A stretch of DNA of 64,000 nucleotides from JAICMB01 sp035295125 (lineage in GTDB: Bacteria > Acidobacteriota > Terriglobia > Bryobacterales > Bryobacteraceae). The stretch spans positions 62,001 through 126,000 of the forward strand of contig DATGJP010000112.1 in assembly GCA_035295125.1 (NCBI GenBank). Direction: 5' to 3'. The notes under the pieces are model-generated. The model made no database searches. It was not told where the DNA came from and worked only from the letters and a program-made list of their open reading frames with translations. The number at the start of each line of letters is the position of its first letter. Positions within the stretch are counted from its first letter, which is position 1. The translations under genes and the position numbers were made by a program. Below, piece after piece: positions 34,445 to 45,400 of the stretch.

Positions 34445-36115
34445 ATGAAAATGAAGTTTGTCGCACTTATGACCATCACCTCGGGCTTGGCGGCGCAATC
34501 TTTTGCGGATCTGGTGTTGACAGGCGGAAAAATCTGGACGGGCACGATCGCGCAGCCTCAGGTGGAAGCCGTAGCTTGCATAGGGCCCCGCATCGTGGCG
34601 ATGGGATCGTCCTCCGATATTGGCCATTCGATCGGGCCGCAGACGCGCGTGGTCGATCTCGCCGGCAAACTCATGGTGCCGGGCTTCAACGATGCGCACG
34701 TCCACTTCTACACGGGGGGCCAGCATCTCGCGAGCGTCAAACTCCGCGATGCGCAAAGCGAGGGCGAATTCCGCGAACGCATCCGCAAGTTCGCGGCGCA
34801 ACTTCCTCCCGGCCGGTGGATACTGGGAGGCGATTGGGACCATGAGAACTGGACCCCGGCACGCCTGCCCACTCGCCAATTAATTGATGCTGTTACCGCG
34901 GATCATCCAGTATTCCTGAATCGGCTGGACGGTCATATGAGCCTCGCCAACACCGCGGCGCTAAAGCTGGCAGGCGTCGATCGCAACACACCCGATCCAC
35001 CTGGAGGCACGATCGTCCGCGACGAAAAGGGCGAGCCCACTGGAGTGTTGAAGGATGCCGCCGCGGCAGCCGTCGAACGGGTCATCCCAGCAGCCTCCGA
35101 CGACGAGATCGCCGACGCGGTCCGCGCTGCCATGCGGTACGCGGCGGAAAACGGCGTCACCAGCGTGCAGGACATGTCCGCAGCCCCCGAGATCCTGCGC
35201 GTCTACCAAAAGCTGCTGAAATCGGGCGAGTTGACGGTTCGCATCTCCGGTCATCAGCCGTTGGCAACCTGGGAACGCCTCGCCGATGTCGGGCTGCTAG
35301 CCGCGTTCGGCAGCGGCTACCTGCACATCGGAGGATTGAAAGGCTTTGCGGACGGTTCCCTCGGTTCCACCACCGCGCTCTTCTTCGATCCCTATCTCGA
35401 CGCGCCGGCGACGAGCGGCCTGGCCAGCGACGAGATGATCCCCGAGAGCAAAATGCGGAAGCACATCCTCGATGCGGACCGTGCCGGACTGCAAATTGCC
35501 GTTCACGCGATCGGTGACAAGGCAAACCACATCATCCTCGGTATGTTCGAGGACGCCGAACGCAACAACGGCGCGCGCGACCGCCGCTTTCGGATCGAGC
35601 ATGCTCAGCACTTACGCCCCGATGACATTCCGCGATTTGCCAAACTGCACGTCATCGCATCGGTGCAGCCCTATCATGCGATCGATGACGGACGTTGGGC
35701 TGAAAAACGCATCGGCCCCGAACGCGCTAAGACCACTTACGCATTTCATTCCTTGTTAGAGGCGGGCGCCGTTCTCGCCTTTGGATCGGACTGGTACGTG
35801 GCCCCGATGGAGCCGCTCCTGGGAATCTACGCCGCGGCCACTCGCCGAACGCTCGATGGGAAGCACCCCGACGGCTGGGTGCCCGAACAGAAGATCACAG
35901 TTGCACAAGCCATCCGCGCCTACACATGGGGATCGGCTTATGCCAGCTTCGACGAATCGAATAAGGGTACGATTGAGCCTGGAAAGCTGGCGGATTTCGC
36001 CGTACTTTCGGATGATATCTTAAGCATCGATCCCGTCGAGATTTCAAAGACGAAGGTCGTCATGACGGTCTTTGATGGAAAGGTGGTCTATGAGCGCGCC
36101 CACGGAACCCATTGA
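34445..36115 (+). CDS. Exported amidohydrolase (YtcJ-like)
   Basis: A metal-dependent hydrolase of 556 residues with a short signal peptide (LMTITSGLAAQSFA). Family features are GFNDAHVHFY (metal His pair), GGLKGFADGSLGSTTALFFDPY, AVHAIGDKAN, IEHAQHL and the terminal metal Asp in FGSDWYVAPMEPLLG. The substrate is unknown; relatives act on amides, cyclic imides or aminoacylases' substrates. ATG 34451 (third codon) is an alternative start. It is a single gene. Confidence 0.92.
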   Translation: MKMKFVALMTITSGLAAQSFADLVLTGGKIWTGTIAQPQVEAVACIGPRIVAMGSSSDIGHSIGPQTRVVDLAGKLMVPGFNDAHVHFYTGGQHLASVKLRDAQSEGEFRERIRKFAAQLPPGRWILGGDWDHENWTPARLPTRQLIDAVTADHPVFLNRLDGHMSLANTAALKLAGVDRNTPDPPGGTIVRDEKGEPTGVLKDAAAAAVERVIPAASDDEIADAVRAAMRYAAENGVTSVQDMSAAPEILRVYQKLLKSGELTVRISGHQPLATWERLADVGLLAAFGSGYLHIGGLKGFADGSLGSTTALFFDPYLDAPATSGLASDEMIPESKMRKHILDADRAGLQIAVHAIGDKANHIILGMFEDAERNNGARDRRFRIEHAQHLRPDDIPRFAKLHVIASVQPYHAIDDGRWAEKRIGPERAKTTYAFHSLLEAGAVLAFGSDWYVAPMEPLLGIYAAATRRTLDGKHPDGWVPEQKITVAQAIRAYTWGSAYASFDESNKGTIEPGKLADFAVLSDDILSIDPVEISKTKVVMTVFDGKVVYERAHGTH

Positions 36116-36179
36116 CGCATTCAGCAGCACCGGCACCGACAGCAGGCTAAAGCCCCATGTCACTTAACTATGAGGATGG

Positions 36180-36385
36180 GGCAGACTGTGTAAGGGTGAA
36201 GCAGGCGGTTCCACCTGCTTTGGGACCGCGCCGGGAGTGTACCGGCGGATTGGTATGCGCGTCCCTGGAGTTGCTTCACAACCAACGGCGACTTTCGGGT
36301 TGGAAAATGTGGGGCAGGCGTTTTCGCCTGTCCTTTCTGGATGAAGTGCAAAGGCAGGCTGAATGCCTGCTCCACCCTTCCACAT
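36180..36385. repeat. Dispersed hairpin repeat, copy E
   Basis: It starts with CTGTGTAAGGGTGAAGCAGGCGG, holds core GGCAGGCGTTTTCGCCTGTCC at 36313-36333 and ends with GGCAGGCTGAATGCCTGCTCCACCCTTCCAC. It abuts and probably overlaps the 5' end of the trehalase frame, so the peptide read through it is not trustworthy. Confidence 0.7.
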
Positions 36386-38028
36386 TCTTCAAATCTTCGC
36401 CGCGCGCTCCGACGAAACTCGTTGCCGATGCACGACGAAAACGAAATGGCATTGCCAGTCTCCGAGTATCTACCGTTTCGGCCGGCTTCCTCGTTGGGGT
36501 TGCGCTGTGGGCGCAGACAGCGACAAAGACCCAGCCGATACCCATCGGCGAGTACATCAAGCAAACCTGGGCCACGCTGACGCGCTCCAACAAGGATCTC
36601 GCCAAGGCCGCCGTCGATCCCAAGTCTCAGCCTTCCGCCGACGGCCGCTGGCCGGTCTACATCGCGTCCGCCGAAAACGTGGAACGTATCCGCGGGCGCC
36701 TCAGGCAGCAGATGGCTCCGGCTGACCTCGCAAAGATCGAAATTCTCTCTCTCCCTGCCGATACCTCGCAGCTCAAGACCCAGGGCCTGCTCTACCTGCC
36801 CTTTCCTTATGTCGTTCCCGGCGGACGCTTCAACGAGATGTACGGTTGGGACAGCTACTTCATCCAGCTTGGACTGATTCGGGACAACGAAATCGAGCTG
36901 GCAAAAAACATGGCGGATAACTTCCTCTACGAGATCCGCGAATATGGCAAAATCCTGAACGCCAACCGCACTTACTATCTCACCCGTTCGCAGCCGCCGT
37001 TCCTGACCGAAATGCTGCTCGGCGTCTACGAGAAGACTCACGACCGCAAATGGCTCGAGGGCGCCGTTCCCGAGGTGGAAAAATATTATCGCTTCTGGAC
37101 CACCGAGCCGCACCTCACACCCGCCACGGGCCTGTCGCGCTATTACGATTTCGGCGATGGTCCCGCGCCGGAATCCGTGTCGGCTGAGCGCGATGCCCAG
37201 GGACACACGCACTACGACCGCGTGAAGGCGTATTACCGCACGCACGAAGTGACCGACTACGAGGTGGGCGAATACTACGACCGGCGCCGCGACCAACTAA
37301 CGGAGCTGTTCTATAAAGGTGACCGCTCCATGCGGGAATCCGGCTTCGATCCGTCAAATCGCTTTGGCCAGTTCAACGTCGACATCATTCACTACAATCC
37401 GGTGTGCCTGAATTCGCTGTTGTACCTGATGGAGATGCAGGCGGGCGAAATCCTGCACATCCTGGGGCGTGACCAGGACGTGGCGCAATGGAAGAAGCGC
37501 GCCGAGGAGCGTGCCGCACGGATCAATCGGCTCATGTGGGATGAGCAAGACGGTCTCTATTACGATTACGAGTTCGTCCACTCACGACGGCGGCATTATC
37601 CGTTTTTGACGACGTTCTTCCCGTTATGGGCAGGCATCGCCGGCAAGGAGCAGGCTGCTCGCGTCGAAGCGAACCTTGCCAAATTCGAGGAGCCCGGCGG
37701 CTTGCAGACCAGCACGTTCGTCAGCGGCCAGCAGTGGGATGCACCATTCGGCTGGGCGCCCTTGCAGATGGTTGCGGTTGAAGGCCTCCGGCGCTACGGC
37801 TACACGGAGGACGCAAACCGCGTCTCCGAGAAGTTCTTATCGATGGTACACGCCGAATATCAACGAACCGGCACGATCGTTGAGAAATACGATGTGGTGC
37901 GCCGAGGAATGGATGTCGGCCGCGCGATCCAATTCGGGTATGGGTCGAACGAAGTGGGCTTCGGCTGGACCAACGCCGTATACAACCGCCTGAGCGACGA
38001 AAGTAACGCCGGTTTAAGGCGGCCCTAA
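36346..38028 (+). CDS. treA: Trehalase-like GH37 enzyme, start unresolved
   Basis: Hydrolyses alpha,alpha-trehalose to glucose. The catalytic (alpha/alpha)6 barrel carries the family signatures PGGRFNEMYGWDSYF and QWDAPFGWAPLQ. A signal-peptide-like stretch, STVSAGFLVGVALWAQ, comes just before the mature domain, so export is likely. The problem is the 5' end. The in-frame starts 36157, 36307 and 36346 (GTG) all lie in the dispersed repeat. The next in-frame codon that could initiate closer to the signal sequence is a rare ATT near 36451. The repeat may have displaced the original start. The end overlaps the convergent glycosidase by 4 bases. Confidence 0.85.
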   Translation: MQRQAECLLHPSTFFKSSPRAPTKLVADARRKRNGIASLRVSTVSAGFLVGVALWAQTATKTQPIPIGEYIKQTWATLTRSNKDLAKAAVDPKSQPSADGRWPVYIASAENVERIRGRLRQQMAPADLAKIEILSLPADTSQLKTQGLLYLPFPYVVPGGRFNEMYGWDSYFIQLGLIRDNEIELAKNMADNFLYEIREYGKILNANRTYYLTRSQPPFLTEMLLGVYEKTHDRKWLEGAVPEVEKYYRFWTTEPHLTPATGLSRYYDFGDGPAPESVSAERDAQGHTHYDRVKAYYRTHEVTDYEVGEYYDRRRDQLTELFYKGDRSMRESGFDPSNRFGQFNVDIIHYNPVCLNSLLYLMEMQAGEILHILGRDQDVAQWKKRAEERAARINRLMWDEQDGLYYDYEFVHSRRRHYPFLTTFFPLWAGIAGKEQAARVEANLAKFEEPGGLQTSTFVSGQQWDAPFGWAPLQMVAVEGLRRYGYTEDANRVSEKFLSMVHAEYQRTGTIVEKYDVVRRGMDVGRAIQFGYGSNEVGFGWTNAVYNRLSDESNAGLRRP

Positions 38029-40505
38029 GGCAAGTTGAAGCTTGCGGTGCCGAACCCCGACGCCGGCGCATGCAAAATTACAGCATCCCCCTCGCGCGTG
38101 CCTCCTTCAACGCTCGCCACTCGATCCGGATAGACGAGCCTGAGCCGATAATCACGCCCGGGAACACCCCAAAATCTCAATTCCAGCCGGTGATCACTCC
38201 AATGCTCCGAAACAACCTTCAGATTCGAACTCGCCTCGGCCAGGCGCGGCGGAGTAAACGGCACGACATATCCAAACATCCCCCGATGCCGCAGCTTCAG
38301 CACGGTATTCCCTGGGCGGACGGAAATCGTAAACCGAGGGTGCCAATCCGTCGACTCCTTGTCTTCTTTCCAGGTAATAGCCTTCCCATCCACACTCGCC
38401 GAAGTGACGCGCGCGCACGGCGGATAAGCCGGCGCGAATTCCAGTTCGAACGGCGCCGCCCCCGAATTCCCGATACGCAATTCCAACCCGTCGGCATCGC
38501 GCTTGAAATCCAGATCCACCTTCGCGGTCCCCACCGAAACCCCATGTAAACCCGCTGTCCGCCAATCCGCGGGCAAATGCGGCGCGAACTGCACACGACG
38601 GTTCACAGCATCGACGGACAAGCCCAGCAACCCCCGCAGAATCGGCGACACTACCATCGCAGCCGACCACGTCTGGTGCGGAGATGCCGTCGACAAAGGC
38701 GAATACGTGTCGCCCGACAGTACCTCGGTGGTGTTCCCGCCCGCGCCATCGAGTGCCAGCCATGCATTCGCACGCAAATTCGCCAATGCCGCTTCCGCCT
38801 CGTGATTCCGGTACTCGCCGACTGAAGCCCAGCCCGTAAAGAGCGGCCAAACCGACCCGTAATGATAGCCCGACGGATCGTACAATGGAGCCTTTGCCGA
38901 GATGATCCGCATGCCCCAATCCGCAGCGTGCTCCTCACGCGCGAGACCCTCGATCATCTCCTCTCCGTGCTGCCGGTCGAGCAAATCGAACCACATGGGA
39001 ACAGTCGCCAGGACGCTAGGCTGATCCACGGGCTTCCCCTGCTTGTCCAACGCAAACGCGTATGAGTGCGACTGCGGCAGCCAGAACAGGTCGTTTAGCG
39101 CCTTGCGTTTCTGCCCGAACTCAACGTCGAGTTGCTGCGCTCGCTGGTCTTCATGCAGAATCCGCGCCAGGCTCGCCAACGACCGCAGCGCCTCGACGTA
39201 ACATCCCGCCTGGTAAAGTTCCACGCGAATGGGCAGCAAGGGACCGCCCTCCACCCATCCGTGCCCCACATCCAGATTTCGCGGGAAGCCAGCCTCGTCC
39301 AGAGTCGACCGCATAAAATCGAGCGCCTTCCACAAGCGCGCCGACTGCTCCCGCGCGAACTCGACATCGCCGCTCGCCTCAACGTAATCGCGAAGCGCAA
39401 TCACAAACAACGGTGTCGCGTCCGCCGATGCATATCCGTAAGGAAACTGTTTGAACCAATCCAGCAGCGATGCCGTCTGCGCAATCTCGTGCGGTATCTT
39501 GCCGTCCTCGCGTTGGTATCGCGCCACGAAAGCAATTGCCGCGCGCGACGTAACGAAATCCCCCGCCGCCGTCAAAGCAAACGATGTCCAGAACGAATCC
39601 CGTCCGAAAAACCACGCGAACCCCGGACGATAAGCTCCCTTGGAGAGCCCGTACCCCGCCACCAGCCCACGGCCAAGCAGAGGATTGTTCACCACTCCTT
39701 TCACCATGCTGATCCGCGACCAGTCATAAGCCCGCTGAAGCCGCGAATCCGGTAGCTGCAGTTCGACCGTCTGGGTGAGGTAATCCTCATAGTGCCGTTC
39801 GGTCTCATCTGCAAATTCACTCGAACGATCGATCAGCCGCTTATACTCCGTCATCGCCGCGTCTCTCGATCGGATCGACCCCGCAAATGCCAGCACGCGC
39901 TGCGCGTGTCCCGTAATCGTACCCAGCGACAAGGCATCCGTCGACCACGCCGAGTAGTTCGTCGCGTTATCCCGAGTCATTAGCGTCGCATCGGGTGACG
40001 ACAGCACCGCGGCATAGTCCTGCCCATCCGCCCCGAACATAAACGCCTTCAGCTTGTCGTTCCACTCCACGTACCCTGTGCCGATCGAAGCCGGCCACAT
40101 GAGCTGGAAATCACGTGTAAACTCCACGTTGATGCGCAGCGGATTCTTAGCGTTCACATCGAGCAGAATCAGCGCGCCTGGCTCATCGACGGGCGCCACC
40201 AGTGTCTCGGTTACTCGAAAATCGTCTCCCGTATACGTGATCGCTACCGAACCGGGCCGCGAAGTCATGCGCCGTGCAATTGCCTCGCCCGGAATCACTC
40301 GCCCATCGGTTTCGAAGCGGAGCCGCAGGTCCTTGAAGAGCTTCAGTGGGTACACGTATGCTTCGAGCGTCCCGTCTTCTTTGCCCAGCAGACCCGCGCG
40401 CTGCCCGACTGCGTCAAGAAATTCCCACGACCGAACGGGTCGCGAAATTTCGAGGTTCGCCCCCACCGAGCAAGACGTCAACGCCACAAACAACCATGTC
40501 TTCAC
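38025..40505 (-). CDS. Six-hairpin glycosidase (amylo-alpha-1,6-glucosidase-like)
   Basis: An exported 826-residue glycosidase. The signal peptide is KTWLFVALTSCSVGA. A beta-sandwich lies to about 260, and a six-hairpin (alpha/alpha) barrel follows to about 640 with AWFFGRDSFWTSFALTAAGD, REDGKIPHEI, WVEGGPLL and GSVWPLFTGWA. A beta domain ends the chain. This resembles glycogen-debranching and related alpha-glucosidases. GTG 40505 has AGGAG about 9 bases upstream and gives the leader; the frame to 40598 is spurious. It converges with the trehalase gene, and the two stops overlap, suggesting joint alpha-glucoside use. The precise substrate is unknown. Confidence 0.87.
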   Translation of the reverse strand: MKTWLFVALTSCSVGANLEISRPVRSWEFLDAVGQRAGLLGKEDGTLEAYVYPLKLFKDLRLRFETDGRVIPGEAIARRMTSRPGSVAITYTGDDFRVTETLVAPVDEPGALILLDVNAKNPLRINVEFTRDFQLMWPASIGTGYVEWNDKLKAFMFGADGQDYAAVLSSPDATLMTRDNATNYSAWSTDALSLGTITGHAQRVLAFAGSIRSRDAAMTEYKRLIDRSSEFADETERHYEDYLTQTVELQLPDSRLQRAYDWSRISMVKGVVNNPLLGRGLVAGYGLSKGAYRPGFAWFFGRDSFWTSFALTAAGDFVTSRAAIAFVARYQREDGKIPHEIAQTASLLDWFKQFPYGYASADATPLFVIALRDYVEASGDVEFAREQSARLWKALDFMRSTLDEAGFPRNLDVGHGWVEGGPLLPIRVELYQAGCYVEALRSLASLARILHEDQRAQQLDVEFGQKRKALNDLFWLPQSHSYAFALDKQGKPVDQPSVLATVPMWFDLLDRQHGEEMIEGLAREEHAADWGMRIISAKAPLYDPSGYHYGSVWPLFTGWASVGEYRNHEAEAALANLRANAWLALDGAGGNTTEVLSGDTYSPLSTASPHQTWSAAMVVSPILRGLLGLSVDAVNRRVQFAPHLPADWRTAGLHGVSVGTAKVDLDFKRDADGLELRIGNSGAAPFELEFAPAYPPCARVTSASVDGKAITWKEDKESTDWHPRFTISVRPGNTVLKLRHRGMFGYVVPFTPPRLAEASSNLKVVSEHWSDHRLELRFWGVPGRDYRLRLVYPDRVASVEGGTREGDAVILHAPASGFGTASFNLP

Positions 40506-40952
40506 GGGCGCAGCTCCTGCGAATCCGCCGCCTGCGCGTGTTGCCTCTGCCTGTAAAATGCCGACGCGCTCAGACGCGAATCCGCCGCCGCCCCGCATTG
40601 GGAAAAGAACAGAAGAGACACAACCGATAACATGTCGACTAGTATAATCACGACCGGAACTGAGGCTGCCTCAGAACGTCTCGGAAAATTTCAGGATCAG
40701 GAAGGGTGTAGCAGACCTTCATCCCAGCAGGCTGCCTCGCCGCAACCCGAAGGTGGCGCAGGCGGTTTCGCCGGTGCATCCTTCCACAATGTCAGAATAT
40801 TCGCGAGGCTAAGAATCTGAAGCTGTGTAATACCTTTTCTAACCCGAGGGTTTCCGTTGGTTGCGGCTATGCCGCTTTTGCGGAGCAGCGGTTTCGCTTG
40901 TACATCCTTCCACAACTCGGCCCAACCGCGAAGGATCATCGACTGATCGTGG
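40506..40952. repeat. Dispersed hairpin repeat, copy F (two cores plus tail)
   Basis: The first core is CAGGCGGTTTCGCCGG at 40759-40774, then GTGCATCCTTCCACA and a tail ATGTCAGAATAT...GAATCTGAAGCTGTGTAATACC (40788-40839) also found in copies G and H. A second, weaker core CAGCGGTTTCGCTTG lies at 40886-40900 with TACATCCTTCCACA. The stretch (about 450 bases) has no convincing gene. It should also carry the glycosidase promoter at its left end. Confidence 0.7.
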
Positions 40953-42212
40953 TCAATGCCGCTTGTGCAAAGCCACCAGGTCACTCTGCACCGGCACCCC
41001 CCTGCTCACCTTCACATGAATAACCGCCTCAAACGGCGCGACCCCGCCGGACCTGTTCTCTCCCGCCTGCTTCAGCAACTGCTCCACAGTGTTGTCCCGG
41101 GTCACGTACTCGACCGCCGCCTGAGTTCCCAGCGTCGTAAGTCCGGCCAGCACGATCACCATTTTCGCTGGATTCAATCCCGGCATAACCCCGAGAACCG
41201 CATAATCCTCTGTTAATGGCAGATTCGCGGTGGACAAAAACGCCTGTCCCTCGCCCGCGCGAGGTTGTGCATTCCTGATTTCAAGATCACCTTTTCGAGG
41301 TCCCGCTTCTACCCGTTTAAACACAAAATCCTGCGTAGTCGGAATCTCGCGCAAGGTCAGATTCTCAGATGGCGACCCGATAAAGATCAAGTCGTTGTTT
41401 TTAGCATCGTCGAGTGAAAGCAGCCGCCCCCGCTTTACCCGCAGCCCATGGTGCAGCGCACCAAAAACGCGATCCAACTCATGGATCCCCAGAACCTCGC
41501 CAACGCCGGTATAGTGGTCGAGAATCTGGCTCGGGTTGTCCACCCCCGCATTGAAATAATGCATGCCGGTCTCCGGCCGCCCGACGAATTCAGCGTTGCT
41601 GAAGACCACCCACGGCTCATCCGAATCATCCACAAAACTCTTCCAGAAATCCGCCAGCGGACCGGTGGCAATCGACGCCGCGGCCGCTGTATCCGGCGCC
41701 CGCATTGGCACCCTCGACACCAACAGCGTCACCGAAATCGCCAGGAGGACCGCCAAAACGATCACCGTGACGAACCATAGTCTCGTCGATGCCGCCTGGG
41801 ACGCCGGCGCGGGAGGCCCCGTTTCTGCGTGTGCGACTGGAGCCTCGACGGCATTCTCTGCCGTCCGTGGGTGAAAAACGATCGTGTATACGCCCTTCGG
41901 AATTTCCACAACCCAGGCATCCTCCACACCGGGGTGGGCGTAGTACTCCGAAAGCTTAGACCGCAACCGACCGGTCTGAACCCGCACCGTCGAATCCATC
42001 CTTGGATCGAAATCTGGGGCCCGTTTGAAGACCTCCGTCGCGATCTGGTACTCCTTGACCCCAACCCCCGGATGATTGATCGAATGCTCCGCCAGGTACC
42101 GAAGTAATCGGCAAAGTGACTCCGATCCATGCAGGAGGTCGCTTGACACAATACGGTCGATCTGGCGGAGTCTACCCTCCCGCTCAACCGTTTCGACCCC
42201 AGTAACAGCCAT
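40953..42212 (-). CDS. Winged-helix membrane regulator (CadC/ToxR-like layout)
   Basis: A one-component regulator. The N-terminal DNA-binding domain covers about 1-105 (LLRYLAEHSIN, KEYQIATEVFKRAPDFDP, STVRVQTGRLRSKLSEYY). A linker, a single TM at about 145-165 (FVTVIVLAVLLAISVTLLV) and an extracytoplasmic domain to residue 419 follow. Such proteins are common next to Oar-like receptors in Acidobacteria, and one lies divergently 196 bases away. ATG 42212 is chosen; TTG 42248 (with AGGA about 10 bases upstream) is an alternative. It probably senses a glycan or envelope signal and controls the receptor. Confidence 0.85.
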   Translation of the reverse strand: MAVTGVETVEREGRLRQIDRIVSSDLLHGSESLCRLLRYLAEHSINHPGVGVKEYQIATEVFKRAPDFDPRMDSTVRVQTGRLRSKLSEYYAHPGVEDAWVVEIPKGVYTIVFHPRTAENAVEAPVAHAETGPPAPASQAASTRLWFVTVIVLAVLLAISVTLLVSRVPMRAPDTAAAASIATGPLADFWKSFVDDSDEPWVVFSNAEFVGRPETGMHYFNAGVDNPSQILDHYTGVGEVLGIHELDRVFGALHHGLRVKRGRLLSLDDAKNNDLIFIGSPSENLTLREIPTTQDFVFKRVEAGPRKGDLEIRNAQPRAGEGQAFLSTANLPLTEDYAVLGVMPGLNPAKMVIVLAGLTTLGTQAAVEYVTRDNTVEQLLKQAGENRSGGVAPFEAVIHVKVSRGVPVQSDLVALHKRH

Positions 42213-42408
42213 TGACGGAAGCGTAACAAGGCTCGCAAACTTTTGCAACTACGAAGTTTTCCTGCGGTAACAGTATCAAACCCAGTGAGAACTTGTATCC
42301 CCCGTCGGAAGGGACGACACTAGTCGGGAACATGGTTGTGAGGTTGGTCTAGGCGTACTACCGCCTGACCCAGCGGGAATTCGAATCAGCTCTTCCAAGG
42401 AGAAGGTA
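42213..42408. promoter_or_regulatory. Divergent promoter region, regulator and Oar-like receptor
   Basis: A 196-base spacer. AAGGAG before ATG 42409 is the receptor ribosome site. The rest has several short inverted repeats but no promoter I can name with confidence. The layout suggests the membrane regulator controls both genes from here. Confidence 0.35.
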
Positions 42409-45400
42409 ATGCAGCATTCAACGTCTCGAATGTGGTTCGGGATATTTTTGGCTATTTGTGTGGCCGCGCTGTTACCCAGCGGCGGGTCCGCACAGCAGGT
42501 CTTCGGGTCCATCTTCGGCACAGTAACCGATCCCAGCGGCAGCGCTGTGGCAAACGCCAAAGTCACCATAACGGACGTCAACAAAGGAACCAAGTCTGAG
42601 GTCACGACGGATAGTAACGGCAATTACAACAAGGGACAATTGATTCCCGATCCGTACAAGATCACGATCGAGGCGAGCGGATTCAACCGCGTTATCTCCA
42701 ACGAGATCCCGGTGCTGGTTGACCAGGCGGCACGCTATGATGTCGCGCTGACCGTGGGCTCTGTCTCAACCGAAGTCGAGGTGCAGGCGGCCGCTCCGCT
42801 GCTTCAGGCCGATCGCGCTGACGTGGCGCAGACATTCACCTCCAAAGAAATCAGTGACCTGCCCAATATCGGGCGCAATACGCAAGCCTTTGAGTTGCTG
42901 GAACCCGGAACTGCCAAGCTTGGTTGGCAGCACGCGTCGGACGAAAACCCCCAAAACAGTATTCAGATGGTGGTGGACGGCCAGCTCTTCTCGCAGATGG
43001 GTTACGAACTGGACGGAACCACGAACCAGGATCCGATCCTGGGAATCATCGTGATCAACCCGAACATCGACTCACTGGCCGAGATGAAGCAGGCGGTGCA
43101 GAACTTTGACGCCGAGTTCCAATACGTAGGCGGCGGAACGGCATCCTACTCGACGAAGTCGGGGACGAACGACTTTCACGGGACGGCGTTCGAGTACAAC
43201 CAGGTCAACACCAATGGATTCAAAACGGTGGCGCGCAATCCGTTTTCGAACCTGCCTTCTCCTCTGTACCGGCAAAATCAATTTGGTGGTGCGATCGGCG
43301 GGCGCGTGATCAAAGACAAACTCTTCTTCTTTGGCGACGCCGAATTGAACCGCCAGTTCCAGGGCGGATCGATCGTGACCAGTGTGCCGGATGCTCAGAA
43401 CCGTCTGGGAAATTTCAGTGACTGGCTGCAATTCAACCCGACCTACGTCATCTATAACCCCAACACCGGCAACCCGGCGACCGGCGTGGGACGAACACCA
43501 TTTGGAAACAATACGATTCCAGCCAATCTGCTCAGTACGCAAGCGAAGAACCTGTTGCAGTACTTCCCGCAACCGAACATCCAGCAGATTTCTGGCGCGC
43601 CGTTCGTGAATAACTACGCCGTGAACGGCGGCACGACGATTTCGTACAACAAGTGGGATACGCGCGAAGATTACTACCTCAACCAAAAGAACACAATTTT
43701 CGGGCGCTATAGCTACGCCGGATACACGGAATCTGCCCCGGGCGCGTTCGGCGCGATCGCAGGCGGTCCGCAATTCGTCAACTATGCCGGGAGTTCAGAA
43801 TCGCGGGATGACAGCGTCGCTATCGGATGGACTAACACCCTCAGCCCGACAGCGATCAACGAATTCCGCTTCGGCTATTTCCGGTATCATGTTTTCGACG
43901 TTCCGAACGGGTACGGAACCACCCCGGCATCCGATGCCGGCATTCCTGGCCTAAACCTCGACAAGACGTACACGTCGGGCTTGCCGTACTTCAACATTCC
44001 CTCCCCGAACGATGCGTTCCAACTGGGGTATGCTTTGGGCGTTAACCAGTGCAATTGCCCCTTGACCCAGACGGAACGGCAATATCAGTTCGTAGATAAC
44101 TTCAGCAAGACGATAGGCAAACACAATTTCAAGTTCGGCGCGGATCTCCGTTATGCGCTGAACCTGCGAGTGCCTAGCGACAGCCATCGCGCCGGCGAAC
44201 TCACCTTCGATCCGGGCGTGACCGGAAACGTGCCGGTCGCCGGACAAAACCAGGTGGGCGGTATCGGGCTGGCGACATTCCTGCTGGGCGACGTGACTCA
44301 CTTCCAGCGCTACGTCAGCACCAGCACCAACGCGCAGGAACAGCAGAAGCGCTTCTTCTGGTACGGCCAGGACGAGTGGCGCCCAACTCCGAAGTTGACC
44401 CTGACACTCGGCATGCGGTGGGAAATGGTGTTCCCCGAAACCGTCAACCAGCCCGGCAATGGGTCCACGCTCAATCTCAATGATGGAATGATGTACGTGT
44501 TCGGTGTCGGCAATGTCTCGTCACACGGCATCCAGAATATGCTGTGGCACAATTTCGCGCCTCGCGCGGGCTTTGCGTATCAGCTCAATCCGAAGACGGT
44601 CATTCGTGGTGGTTACGGCTGGTCTTACGATCTGGGCGTGTTCGGGTCAATCTTTGGGCACAACGTGAGCCAGAATCCGCCGGTTTTGTCGAATCAGCAG
44701 TTAAACCAGCCGAATGGATTCACCGACGTGTTCACGCTGGCAACCGGCCCATCCGCGCCGCCTAGCGTGGCGGTCAGCAGCAACGGTACCTTCCCGCTGC
44801 CGAACGGAATTAACCCCAAGTTCCGTCCTCCTGTTATCACGCTGCCCACAGTCTACCAATACAATATTGCGATTCAGCGCCAGTTAACCAAGAGCATCTC
44901 GGTGCAAGGCGCCTACGTTGGTAACCAGGACCGTCACGCGTTTATCGGGACCTCGGGCCAGACGGTTAATCTTAATGAACCGATCTTCGTGCCGGGCGTT
45001 TCCAACACGAACCTGGATCGCCGCTACTTCCCCTTATACGGGTGGACGCAGGATCTTTCGTATTATTGCGATTGCTCCAATGCGCACTACAACTCGTTCC
45101 AGGGTTCCGCGAATATCCGAGCGTGGCAGGGTTGGACCCTGCAAGCCAGCTACACGTATCAGCGATCGTGGAGTGATGCGCCGGGAAACAATGGGTACGA
45201 CCCGAACTATGATTTCCTGTACAACCGGAGCGCCGGCACTGGGAACAGCGGCTTTTTCGCGAACCAGCAGTGGGTACTTGCTCAAACCTACGATCTTCCC
45301 ATCGGTCAGGGACGGCGATTTGGCTCGAGCATGAACCGGATTGCCAACACGCTCGTAGGCGGTTGGGAAATCAGCGGCATCATGACTTATTTCAGCGGCT

